Notes under the pieces: model-generated | Told to the model about the DNA's origin: nothing | What the model saw: only the letters and a program-made list of their open reading frames with translations | Databases searched by the model: none | Translations under genes and position numbers: made by a program | Part shown: piece by piece, positions 1-5,861 of the stretch | Numbering within the stretch: position 1 is the stretch's first letter | How the letters are laid out: each line of letters begins with the position of its first letter | Assembly: GCA_019416775.1 (NCBI GenBank) | Contig: DXWR01000152.1 | Coordinates: forward strand, 1-7,584 | Reading direction: 5' to 3' | Source: Oscillospiraceae bacterium | GTDB lineage: Bacteria; Bacillota; Clostridia; Oscillospirales; Ruminococcaceae | Length of the DNA: 7,584 nucleotides

Positions 1-5
1 ATAAA

Positions 6-806
6 ATGAAGTATCCCTATCTCTACTGCGACATTGACGGCACCTTGGCAGACCAGAGTATCATCTCTGGAGAAAACGTGGCAGCTCTGGCCCAATACCG
101 CCGGGCGGGGGGAAAACTGGGACTGGCCACCGGGCGGGTGGAGCTGATTACCGAAAGCTACGCCCAGCAGCTTGAGGTGGATCTGCCCTGCATCCTCTAT
201 AACGGGGCGGCGGTGTACGATTTCGGCTCCCATACCTTTCTCCACACCGAGACGGTGGATCCCGCCGATGTGCTGGCTATGATGGAGCTGGGGATGGGGG
301 TGTATCCTCAGGTCAATGTGGAGATCTGCCCCGGCGGGCCCACGGTGCTGGCCAATCCCAGGGGGGTGGAAGACGTGTTCATCACCCGAGAGAACCAGCC
401 TTTTGTGTTTGGCAGAGCAGAGGACTGCCGCTCCATCATCAAACTGATGTTTTATGGCCGGCCGGAATCCTTACAACAGGTGGAAGCCGCCATTCGCCCC
501 CGGTTTGGGGAAAAGTACCGGATTTTATTTTCCCAGCCGGTGTATTTGGAGGTGCTGCCCAAGGCCGCCGGGAAGGAATCCGCTCTGGCCTGGATCAGCC
601 AAAACCTGCACCTGCCTTTGGAGCAAATCTGTGCCATGGGGGACTTTGACAACGATGTGGGGATGATTTCTCTGGCGGGGCTGGGTGCCGCCCCGGCCGA
701 CGCCCCAGAGCGGGTGAAAAAGCAGGCGGACTTTATCTCCGACGCCCATGACCGCCATGCGGCAGTGAAGCTAGTGGAACATCTGCTGGAACAGGGGAAA
801 CAATAA
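6..806 (+). CDS. Cof-type HAD-IIB family phosphatase
   Basis: A 266-residue cytoplasmic haloacid dehalogenase-superfamily hydrolase, probably a Mg-dependent phosphatase acting on a small phosphorylated metabolite such as a sugar phosphate or cofactor. All four HAD motifs are visible: the nucleophile motif DIDGT (D9 nucleophile, D11 acid/base), T42 in LATGR, the motif III lysine near K190 (GKESAL), and the metal-binding motif GDFDND at 212-217. The stretch between about 80 and 185 fits the alpha/beta C2B cap of the Cof subfamily, and the length is normal for it. The ATG lies five bases from the window edge, so its ribosome binding site cannot be seen; the start fits because motif I begins at residue 9, as is usual. 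The substrate cannot be read from the sequence. No terminator is evident between its stop and the next promoter. A paralogous HAD enzyme lies at 2199-3026. Confidence 0.9.
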   Translation: MKYPYLYCDIDGTLADQSIISGENVAALAQYRRAGGKLGLATGRVELITESYAQQLEVDLPCILYNGAAVYDFGSHTFLHTETVDPADVLAMMELGMGVYPQVNVEICPGGPTVLANPRGVEDVFITRENQPFVFGRAEDCRSIIKLMFYGRPESLQQVEAAIRPRFGEKYRILFSQPVYLEVLPKAAGKESALAWISQNLHLPLEQICAMGDFDNDVGMISLAGLGAAPADAPERVKKQADFISDAHDRHAAVKLVEHLLEQGKQ

Positions 807-824
807 TTCAGGACTTGCTTTTGA

Positions 825-861
825 TGTAATCGTTGACATTACAATTCGAACGTATTATAAT
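825..861 (+). promoter_or_regulatory. Promoter of the Rrf2 gene with overlapping palindromic operator
   Basis: A perfect sigma-A promoter: -35 TTGACA at 833-838, a 17-base spacer, and -10 TATAAT at 856-861, predicting a start near 868 and a leader of about 30 bases. An inverted repeat TGTAAT (825-830), 7 bases, ATTACA (838-843) straddles the -35 box. A protein bound there would block RNA polymerase. The same motif occurs at the promoter of the YwnB-like gene, so negative autoregulation by the Rrf2 protein is the natural inference. Confidence 0.85.
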
Positions 862-897
862 AGGGGTATTCTAAATGCAACTGTGAGGTTTTGTTTC

Positions 898-1347
898 ATG
901 CAGATTTCCAGCCGGTTTACCATCGCCCTTCATATTTTTGCCTGCATTGACACCTTTGGCCAAGATCATAAAATTACCAGCGAGTTTCTTGCCGACAGTG
1001 TGAATGTCAATCCGGTGATCATCCGCAAGCTGTTGTCTCAGCTCAAGGGAGCCGGTTTAGTGACCGTCCAGCGTGGCAGCGGGGGAACCGCTCTGGCAAA
1101 GCCGCCGGAGGATATTACTTTTTTGGATGTTTACCGGGCAGTGGAGTGTGTGGAAAAAGGGGAGCTGTTTCATTTTCATGAAAACCCCAATCGGAAATGT
1201 CCGGTGGGGCGGAATATCCACCATGTGTTGGATGAAAAATTACAGCAGATTCAACGGGCCATGGAGCAGGAAATGGCCGGTATTACGGTGGCTGATGTGA
1301 TTCGGGACACCCAAAAATACATCGCTTTGGAATCGCAAACAACTTAA
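898..1347 (+). CDS. Rrf2-family transcriptional regulator (YwnA-like)
   Basis: A 149-residue DNA-binding regulator of the Rrf2 family. The N-terminus (QISSRFTIALHIF) is typical of the family. A winged helix-turn-helix covers about 26-69, with the recognition helix around 38-49 and the wing GLVTVQRGSGG at 53-63. The C-terminal part, about 105-145, should be the dimerisation helix. Family members sense iron-sulphur status, nitric oxide, cysteine supply or oxidants. The usual three-cysteine cluster is not complete here: cysteines lie at 16, 84 and 101 only, so thiol-based sensing is more likely than an Fe-S cluster (inference). The ATG at 898 is preferred to an upstream in-frame GTG at 883 because GAGGT (885-889) sits 8 bases before it and the family N-terminus then begins correctly. 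Pairing with the following NAD(P)-binding gene resembles ywnA-ywnB of Bacillus, and shared operators suggest it represses both genes. Confidence 0.92.
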   Translation: MQISSRFTIALHIFACIDTFGQDHKITSEFLADSVNVNPVIIRKLLSQLKGAGLVTVQRGSGGTALAKPPEDITFLDVYRAVECVEKGELFHFHENPNRKCPVGRNIHHVLDEKLQQIQRAMEQEMAGITVADVIRDTQKYIALESQTT

Positions 1348-1358
1348 TTTTCAACTTC

Positions 1359-1401
1359 TTTCCGGATGACTTTTGTGGAAAAGCAGTCCGGAAAATTTTT
1401 T
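1359..1401 (+). terminator. Rho-independent terminator of the Rrf2 gene
   Basis: Eleven bases after the stop codon there is an 8-bp stem TTTCCGGA (1359-1366) / TCCGGAAA (1387-1394). It encloses a 3-by-3 internal loop and a second stem CTTTT/AAAAG with loop GTGG. Six T residues follow at 1396-1401. It separates the Rrf2 transcript from the next gene, which therefore needs its own promoter. Confidence 0.92.
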
Positions 1402-1414
1402 GAAAAAATTTCGT

Positions 1415-1475
1415 TGTAACTATTGGCATTACATCGAGAGAGTGCTATACTATAGTTGTAATCAAAAAGGTTACA
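1415..1475 (+). promoter_or_regulatory. Promoter of the YwnB-like gene with two Rrf2-type operators
   Basis: The -35 box TTGGCA (1423-1428), a 17-base spacer and the -10 box TATACT (1446-1451), with an extended TGC at 1443-1445, predict a start near 1458. Operator 1 is TGTAAC (1415-1420), 7 bases, ATTACA (1428-1433), placed over the -35 box exactly as at the Rrf2 promoter. Operator 2 is TGTAAT (1457-1462), 7 bases, GTTACA (1470-1475), over the transcription start; its arms extend to a perfect 7-bp GTTGTAA/TTACAAC. An A/T-rich tract just upstream (1393-1411) could act as an UP element. Confidence 0.85.
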
Positions 1476-1518
1476 ACAGTAACCGAAAAACCGCATGGAT
1501 ATTATTGGAGGTAATGTT

Positions 1519-2148
1519 ATGAAAATCGCAGTAGTTTGCGCCAACGGCAAAGCAGGAAAATTGATTGTCAAGGAAGCTATGGACAGAGGGCTGGAGGTCA
1601 CCGCCGTGGTGCGGGGAGAAAATCAAACTCAGGCCAAGCAGGTGCTGAACAAAGATTTGTTCGATCTCACCGCTGCTGATCTTTCCGGTTTTGATGTGGT
1701 CATTGACGCCTTCGGCGCCTGGACAGAGGATACTCTTCCGCAGCACAGCACTTCTTTGAAGCACCTGTGCGATCTCCTCTCCGGTACCCAGACCCGCTTG
1801 TTGGTGGTGGGCGGCGCCGGCAGCTTGTATGTCAATCCGGAACATACGGCTTGTGTGGCTGACGGCCCAGATTTTCCCGATGCCTTTAAGCCTTTGGCAG
1901 CCGCTATGGCAAAAGCGTTGGGTGAACTCCGGCAGCGCAGCGATGTAAAATGGACCTATCTCAGCCCCGCCGGGGATTTTCAGGCCGAGGGTGCCAGAAC
2001 CGGTAAGTACATCCTGGGCGGCGAGGAATTGACCCTTAACTCCAAAGGAGAAAGCGTCATCAGCTATGCAGATTACGCCATTGCAATGGTGGATGAAGCA
2101 GTCAAGGGAAATCATATCCAACAACGAATCAGTGTGGTGGCAGAATAA
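1519..2148 (+). CDS. NAD(P)-binding protein, YwnB-like atypical short-chain dehydrogenase/reductase
   Basis: A 209-residue cytoplasmic Rossmann-fold protein of the atypical SDR/NmrA-like class (NAD(P)H-binding). The dinucleotide-binding loop follows strand 1 at residues 7-13 as CANGKAG; most relatives begin this loop with glycine, and here a cysteine (C7) takes its place. Other family-like segments are VVGGAGSLY (96-104), TYLSPAGDF (146-154) and ISYADYAIAMVDE (181-193), the last being the characteristic C-terminal helix. Relatives act as flavin/quinone reductases or redox-sensing regulators, but the substrate is not known here. The ATG at 1519 is chosen over an in-frame ATG at 1495 because GGAGG (1507-1511) is 7 bases upstream and the longer start would put eight residues before the Rossmann strand. 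It lies next to the Rrf2 gene and shares its operator motif, which points to a redox- or electrophile-induced defence or repair role (inference). Confidence 0.9.
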   Translation: MKIAVVCANGKAGKLIVKEAMDRGLEVTAVVRGENQTQAKQVLNKDLFDLTAADLSGFDVVIDAFGAWTEDTLPQHSTSLKHLCDLLSGTQTRLLVVGGAGSLYVNPEHTACVADGPDFPDAFKPLAAAMAKALGELRQRSDVKWTYLSPAGDFQAEGARTGKYILGGEELTLNSKGESVISYADYAIAMVDEAVKGNHIQQRISVVAE

Positions 2149-2165
2149 GTCTGCTCAATAGAAAA

Positions 2166-2203
2166 GGCCCGTCCCGGAAATCCCGGAGCGGGTCTTGCTT
2201 ATT
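2166..2203. terminator. Bidirectional terminator between convergent genes
   Basis: A GC-rich hairpin spans 2166-2194: twelve positions per arm with one mismatch and two wobble pairs on the plus strand, and a 5-base loop. On the minus strand it starts five bases beyond the HAD gene's stop and is followed by TTTTC. On the plus strand it follows the YwnB-like gene by 17 bases and is followed by a broken T-rich stretch. It probably serves both genes, and better on the minus strand. Confidence 0.8.
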
Positions 2204-3026
2204 GTTTGGATTGTTTTTCCCATTCTTCTTTTAAAAACCGAACCACTCCGTCTTCCCGGTTGGAGGGCAGGATACCGGTAGCCATTTCTTTTAGTTCTTT
2301 GCAGGCGTTTTCCACGGCGTAGCACCGGTCGGCGATTTCAAAAAGGGGCAGGTCGTTGATCCCGTCTCCAAAGCAGACCAATTCTTCCGCCCCCGCCCAC
2401 TGTTTCAGGGCCAGAGCCGCCGTGGCTTTGGAGGCCTGTTTGGGCAGGATTTCCAGCCAGGGCTTGCCGGAATAAAGGTCGTTGCCGTAGATGCAGTAAA
2501 ACCTTCCCCGCAAAATCCGGTACAGGGGCAGCAGGGGAACTTGGTCTTCAATGCAGGTGAAGTAGTAGGCGCTGGCTTGGTAGTACCCCTCCGGCGTGGA
2601 TAGGGGCGTCCTCCGGGGATCATTGGGACGGGTGGCTAAGAAGGCAGAGAGGTTTTCTCCTGCCATGGATTCCAGCCAGAAAAACCGTTCCCGGCCGTCT
2701 TGGAGGGCGTAGACGATGGGACAGATTCCTTCACTTAACAGACAGTCCAGCAGGTCCTTCTGTTCCTTTGGGGTAAACCCCCAAAACCGCACCACCCGTC
2801 CGGTGGCGGGCTGGGTGAGGAAGATGCCGTTGTGGTACACCGCCGGAAGCTTGGGGCAGATGCCACGGGTGACGATGGAAGCGGTGACCCGGCTCCGGGC
2901 GGTGGCGTAGGAAAAAGGAAGCCCCTCCCGGATCAGCCGGCGCAGGGTACGGGCGGCATAGGGGGAGAGGCTTTGGTCAGGAGTTAAAAGGGTGCCGTCC
3001 AGATCGGAGAGATAAAGAGTTTTCAT
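2199..3026 (-). CDS. Cof-type HAD-IIB family phosphatase (second copy)
   Basis: A 275-residue cytoplasmic HAD-superfamily hydrolase. Motif I is DLDGT (D8 nucleophile, D10), motif II has T42 in YATARS, motif III is K200 in KQASKATAL-like context, and motif IV is GDGIND at 220-225. The region from about 80 to 190 corresponds to the C2B cap, aromatic-rich here (RFFWLES, YYQASAYYF). Length is normal for Cof-like enzymes. The likely activity is dephosphorylation of a phosphorylated metabolite; no specific substrate can be assigned. AGGAGG lies five bases upstream of the ATG on the minus strand. It is the second gene of a two-gene operon, 29 bases after the PHP-family gene, so the two hydrolases are probably co-expressed. 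It shares only family motifs with the HAD protein at 6-806, so it is not a recent duplication. Confidence 0.9.
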   Translation of the reverse strand: MKTLYLSDLDGTLLTPDQSLSPYAARTLRRLIREGLPFSYATARSRVTASIVTRGICPKLPAVYHNGIFLTQPATGRVVRFWGFTPKEQKDLLDCLLSEGICPIVYALQDGRERFFWLESMAGENLSAFLATRPNDPRRTPLSTPEGYYQASAYYFTCIEDQVPLLPLYRILRGRFYCIYGNDLYSGKPWLEILPKQASKATAALALKQWAGAEELVCFGDGINDLPLFEIADRCYAVENACKELKEMATGILPSNREDGVVRFLKEEWEKQSKQ

Positions 3027-3055
3027 GGCGGCCTCCTCAGAAGATGATGTTAGGG

Positions 3056-3874
3056 TTAGATTTCAATGAAGTGGGGCTTGCGGGCTACGTAGTAGGTGAT
3101 CTTGTCAAAGCCACAGAGCTTAGCCAGCGCTGCTCCGTCCGCTAGGTTTTTGCCTACGTCCTGGATGGAGTGAGCGTCACTGCCCAGGCTGATGTATTCC
3201 CCACCCAGTTCCTTGAACCGGCGGACGATGGGTTCATGAGGCAGGCACATACCGTAGGGCTGACGCAGGCCGGAGGTGTTGATCTCCAGGGCTTTGCCGC
3301 TCCGGGCCAAGGAACGGAGGATGGCGTCCATAATGTCCCGGTAATCTGCCAGACGCACCGGCAGTCGGTACCGTCCCACCAAGTAGCGCAGGGGATAGGT
3401 CAAATGGGCCAGCACATCAAACTGCTCCCAGCAGACAGTGTCGTATACATGGCGGAAATAATCCTCCAGCAACTTGTGGACCCGGACTTCATCCAGGGTG
3501 TTTTTATCCAAAAAGTAGAAATCCGGCATCCCGGGATTGTTGTGGACGCTGGCCAGAATTACGTCCCACTCCATCTTCAATACTTCCTGGGCGGCTTCCG
3601 GCCCTTGGAGGGGTTGGCCCATCTCCACCCCTTTGAGCACCAGCAGCCCGGAATCCCGGAACCGCTGAACGCAGTCCTCTGCTTCAAAATAGGATTGTTG
3701 AATCACTAAATCATAACGGTCCTTGCGGTATTGGTCGCATTCGCAGTGGTCGGTGACAGCCAGCCCTCCCAGGCGGTTTAACAGCGCCTGTTGGCAGACA
3801 GCATAGGTGGAATTTTTCCCATCGGGGGAATTGCTGGTGTGTGTGTGGCAATCAATCAGCCGGATATTGCTCAT
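3056..3874 (-). CDS. PHP-domain phosphoesterase, histidinol-phosphatase (HisJ/HisK) family
   Basis: A 272-residue metal-dependent hydrolase of the polymerase-and-histidinol-phosphatase (PHP) superfamily, close in length to Bacillus-type histidinol-phosphatase (about 268 residues). Metal ligands visible in order are the CHTH motif (H10, H12), TDH (D42, H43), E84 in KGVEMG, H111 in ASVHNN, H157 in AHLTYP, and SLGSDAH (D233, H235). These form the trinuclear site on a distorted TIM barrel. The classical reaction is L-histidinol phosphate to L-histidinol, the penultimate step of histidine synthesis. No other his gene is in the window, so a different phosphomonoester substrate is possible. AGGAG sits 8 bases before the ATG. 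It is the first gene of the minus-strand operon, with its own promoter at 3934-3962. Confidence 0.9.
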   Translation of the reverse strand: MSNIRLIDCHTHTSNSPDGKNSTYAVCQQALLNRLGGLAVTDHCECDQYRKDRYDLVIQQSYFEAEDCVQRFRDSGLLVLKGVEMGQPLQGPEAAQEVLKMEWDVILASVHNNPGMPDFYFLDKNTLDEVRVHKLLEDYFRHVYDTVCWEQFDVLAHLTYPLRYLVGRYRLPVRLADYRDIMDAILRSLARSGKALEINTSGLRQPYGMCLPHEPIVRRFKELGGEYISLGSDAHSIQDVGKNLADGAALAKLCGFDKITYYVARKPHFIEI

Positions 3875-3902
3875 ATTGGGTTCTCCTGTTTCAGTGTTCT
3901 AG

Positions 3903-3919
3903 TACCGGGAACGCCGGTA
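3903..3919. other. Short inverted repeat in the leader of the PHP-HAD operon
   Basis: TACCGG (3903-3908) and CCGGTA (3914-3919) form a perfect 6-bp inverted repeat around a 5-base spacer. It lies between the predicted minus-strand start (near 3927) and the PHP ribosome binding site. It could be a leader hairpin or an operator; nothing in the sequence decides between them. Confidence 0.45.
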
Positions 3920-3933
3920 AATTCCAATTATTC

Positions 3934-3962
3934 ATTATAATCAAAATGAAGAAAAATGTGTA
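3934..3962 (-). promoter_or_regulatory. Promoter of the PHP-HAD operon
   Basis: Read on the minus strand: -35 TACACA (3957-3962), a 17-base spacer and a perfect -10 TATAAT (3934-3939). The -35 box matches four of six consensus bases. The predicted start is near 3927, giving a leader of about 50 bases. The -10 sits in a palindromic ATTATAAT, so a plus-strand -10 is also present (3936-3941), but it has no matching -35 box. Confidence 0.7.
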
Positions 3963-4009
3963 TAGGGGATGTGAACAGATTTTTCCCTGAATTTTTGATC
4001 AACCTTAGT

Positions 4010-4042
4010 GAAACTCACCCATCCCATTTGGGTTTCTTTTTT
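4010..4042 (+). terminator. Terminator-like hairpin upstream of the ACT gene
   Basis: GAAA (4010-4013) and CCCA (4018-4021) can pair with TGGG (4029-4032) and TTTC (4033-4036), with a 4-base bulge and a 7-base loop. Six T residues follow at 4037-4042. No plus-strand gene ends upstream, since the upstream gene is divergent. The element is therefore either an attenuator in a longer leader or a coincidental structure overlapping the -35 region of the ACT promoter. Confidence 0.4.
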
Positions 4043-4052
4043 GGGGGAAGTA

Positions 4053-4061
4053 TGCTAAAAT
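4053..4061 (+). promoter_or_regulatory. Extended -10 promoter of the ACT-DUF711 operon
   Basis: TGC followed by TAAAAT (4056-4061) is an extended -10 element. The matching -35 region is weak (TTTCTT at 4033-4038 with a 17-base gap), which an extended -10 can compensate for. The predicted start near 4068 gives a short leader before the TTG at 4098. Confidence 0.55.
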
Positions 4062-4097
4062 GGTATCATCAGTTTCCAGGAAAGGACGGGATCGCAT

Positions 4098-4367
4098 TTG
4101 AAAGCGGTTATCACAGTAGTTGGAAAAGATAAAGTAGGAATCTTGGCAAAAGTCAGCCAGGTATGCGCTGAGTATGACGCCAATATCATCGATGTAAACC
4201 AGACTGTTATGGACGATATGTTCTGCATGGTGATGCTGGCAGTGATCGACAAATTGAAAACCGATCTGGATCAGTTCCGGGGAGTGCTGGAAACGTTGGC
4301 GGCGGAAAATGGCCTGCAAATTCATGTGATGCACCAGGACGTATTCACCACCATGCACCATGTGTAA
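4098..4367 (+). CDS. ACT-domain protein, UPF0237 family
   Basis: An 89-residue protein that is a single ACT domain (beta-alpha-beta-beta-alpha-beta), full length for UPF0237. The start MKAVITVVGKDKVGILAKVS carries the typical first strand and the GKDKVGIL loop (9-16), where ACT domains usually bind an amino-acid ligand. The C-terminus (DVFTTMHHV) matches the ending usual in this family. The start is a TTG at 4098, supported by AAAGGA/GGACGG at 4081-4089 and by the conserved N-terminus; there is no usable ATG nearby. The gene lies 48 bases before a DUF711/UPF0210 gene, a pairing also seen in Streptococcus and other Firmicutes. The likely role is a small ligand-sensing partner of that protein; the ligand and the partner contact are inference. 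Confidence 0.9.
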   Translation: MKAVITVVGKDKVGILAKVSQVCAEYDANIIDVNQTVMDDMFCMVMLAVIDKLKTDLDQFRGVLETLAAENGLQIHVMHQDVFTTMHHV

Positions 4368-4381
4368 GGAGGAGCTCCTTA
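4365..4381 (+). promoter_or_regulatory. Hairpin that buries a Shine-Dalgarno sequence between the ACT and DUF711 genes
   Basis: TAAGGAG (4365-4371), GAG, CTCCTTA (4375-4381) is a perfect 7-bp inverted repeat. It includes the ACT stop codon and a full-strength Shine-Dalgarno AAGGAGG (4366-4372). No start codon follows at a suitable distance; the DUF711 ATG is 43 bases further on, behind a weaker AGAAAGGG. It may tune translation or mRNA stability between the two genes. Confidence 0.6.
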
Positions 4382-4415
4382 CCCACTACCACGCAAAGAA
4401 AGGGCTGTGACTGCC

Positions 4416-5768
4416 ATGCTCAATACCAAGGACATCATGGAAACCATCAACATGATCCAGGAAGAAAACCTGGACATCCGCACCATTACCATGGGCATCT
4501 CTCTGTTGGACTGCATCGATCCGGATCCGGATGCCGCCTGCCGGAAGATCTACAACAAGATTATGAAAAAGGCCGGTAAGCTGGTACAGGTGGGGGAAGA
4601 GATCGAAAAGGAATACGGAGTTCCCATCATCAACAAGCGGATTTCCGTCACCCCCATCGCCATCATCAGCGCCGCCTCCGGCAATCCCATCAAATATGCC
4701 CATGTGCTGGAGCAGGCCGCGGCGGACTGCGGGGTAAACTTCATCGGGGGGTATTCCGCTTTGGTGCAGAAGGGCTTTGCCCCGGGGGACGAGGAATTGA
4801 TCCGCTCCATTCCCCAGGCCCTGGCGGAAACCGACCACGTCTGCTCTTCGGTGAATATCGGCTCCACCAAAGCCGGGATCAATCTGGACGCCTGCAAGCT
4901 CATGGGCCAGGTGGTGCGGGATACCGCCGAAGCCACCAAGGACCGCAACTGCATCGGCGCCGCCAAGCTGGTGGTGTTCTGTAATGCCCCGGAGGACAAC
5001 CCCTTTATGGCGGGGGCCTTCCACGGCGTAGGGGAAGCGGACTGCATCATTAACGTGGGGGTTTCCGGTCCCGGAGTAGTGCGGGCCGCTTTGGCCAAAG
5101 CCAAGGATGCTTCCATCGCTGAAGTGGCGGATATCATCAAAAAAACCGCCTTTAAAATCACCCGGATGGGCCAGCTGGTGGGCACCGTGGCCGGCAAGCG
5201 GCTGGGAGTTCCCTTCGGCATTGTAGACCTGTCTTTGGCGCCTACGCCGGCGGTGGGAGATTCGGTAGCTCACATTCTGGAAGAGATCGGCCTGGAGCAG
5301 TGCGGCACCCACGGCACCACGGCGGCGCTGGCCATGCTCAACGACGCGGTGAAGAAAGGCGGCGTGATGGCCTCCAGCCGGGTAGGCGGCCTTTCCGGCG
5401 CCTTTATTCCGGTGACCGAAGATGCCGGCATGATCGACGCGGCTCGGAGCGGCTCCCTGCGGCTGGAAAAGCTGGAGGCCATGACGGCGGTGTGCAGCGT
5501 GGGGTTGGACATGATCGTGATTCCCGGGGACACCCCCGCCACCACCATCTCCGCCATCATTGCCGACGAAGCCGCCATTGGCATGGTGAATTCCAAGACC
5601 ACGGCGGTGCGTGTGATTCCCGCCATTGGAGTCAAAGCTGGGGAAGAGCTGGACTTCGGAGGACTGCTGGGGTATGGCCCGGTGATGGAGATCAATCCCA
5701 AGTCCGCCGCCGCCTTTATCAATCGGGGCGGCCAGATTCCCGCACCCATGCAGAGCTTGAAGAATTAA
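4416..5768 (+). CDS. DUF711 / UPF0210 (PFL-like fold) family protein
   Basis: A 450-residue cytoplasmic protein of the UPF0210/DUF711 family, which NCBI names the PFL family because its fold resembles pyruvate formate-lyase. The N-terminal block NLDIRTITMGISLLDC (18-33), the SVTP segment near 77-80, and the C-terminal glycine-rich stretch including SRVGGLSGAFIPVTEDAGM are hallmarks as I recall them. The length is normal for the family, with no signal peptide or membrane segment. The biochemical function is not established to my knowledge, and no glycyl-radical activity should be assumed. The ATG at 4416 is preferred over an in-frame GTG at 4407, because AGAAAGGG (4397-4404) is 2 bases from the GTG but 11 from the ATG. 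It follows the ACT gene by 48 bases and probably shares its promoter; a terminator follows at 5876. Confidence 0.92.
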   Translation: MLNTKDIMETINMIQEENLDIRTITMGISLLDCIDPDPDAACRKIYNKIMKKAGKLVQVGEEIEKEYGVPIINKRISVTPIAIISAASGNPIKYAHVLEQAAADCGVNFIGGYSALVQKGFAPGDEELIRSIPQALAETDHVCSSVNIGSTKAGINLDACKLMGQVVRDTAEATKDRNCIGAAKLVVFCNAPEDNPFMAGAFHGVGEADCIINVGVSGPGVVRAALAKAKDASIAEVADIIKKTAFKITRMGQLVGTVAGKRLGVPFGIVDLSLAPTPAVGDSVAHILEEIGLEQCGTHGTTAALAMLNDAVKKGGVMASSRVGGLSGAFIPVTEDAGMIDAARSGSLRLEKLEAMTAVCSVGLDMIVIPGDTPATTISAIIADEAAIGMVNSKTTAVRVIPAIGVKAGEELDFGGLLGYGPVMEINPKSAAAFINRGGQIPAPMQSLKN

Positions 5769-5846
5769 AGTTTAGGTCCAGCCTTTTAGGGAAATAAGAT
5801 CGAAGATGTTTTCCCGAAGGCATGGCGGGTGCAGGGGTGCAACCGA

Positions 5847-5861
5847 CAGGTCTGCGACCTG
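5847..5861. other. Small perfect hairpin before the DUF711 terminator
   Basis: CAGGTC (5847-5852), TGC, GACCTG (5856-5861) form a perfect 6-bp stem. A second possible stem, CCAAG (5863-5867) / CTTGG (5874-5878), overlaps the first bases of the terminator stem. Between the DUF711 stop and 5876 I see no reading frame and no recognised RNA family. Confidence 0.5.

Noticed and set aside
883..897. GTG start for the Rrf2 gene
   Set aside because: It overlaps the ribosome binding site used by the ATG at 898 and would add five residues before the conserved family N-terminus.
1471..2124. A 217-residue minus-strand reading frame
   Set aside because: It is antisense to the YwnB-like gene, starts without a ribosome binding site, and runs into the promoter region of that gene.
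3170..3709. A 179-residue plus-strand reading frame
   Set aside because: It is antisense to the PHP gene, which has all metal-ligand motifs, and it has no family resemblance.
4407..4415. GTG start for the DUF711 gene
   Set aside because: The nearest ribosome binding sequence ends only two bases before it; the ATG at 4416 has workable spacing and gives a family-like N-terminus.
4386..5312. A 308-residue minus-strand reading frame
   Set aside because: It lies antisense to the DUF711 gene, is rich in histidine and glycine as expected from GC-rich antisense frames, and has no family features.
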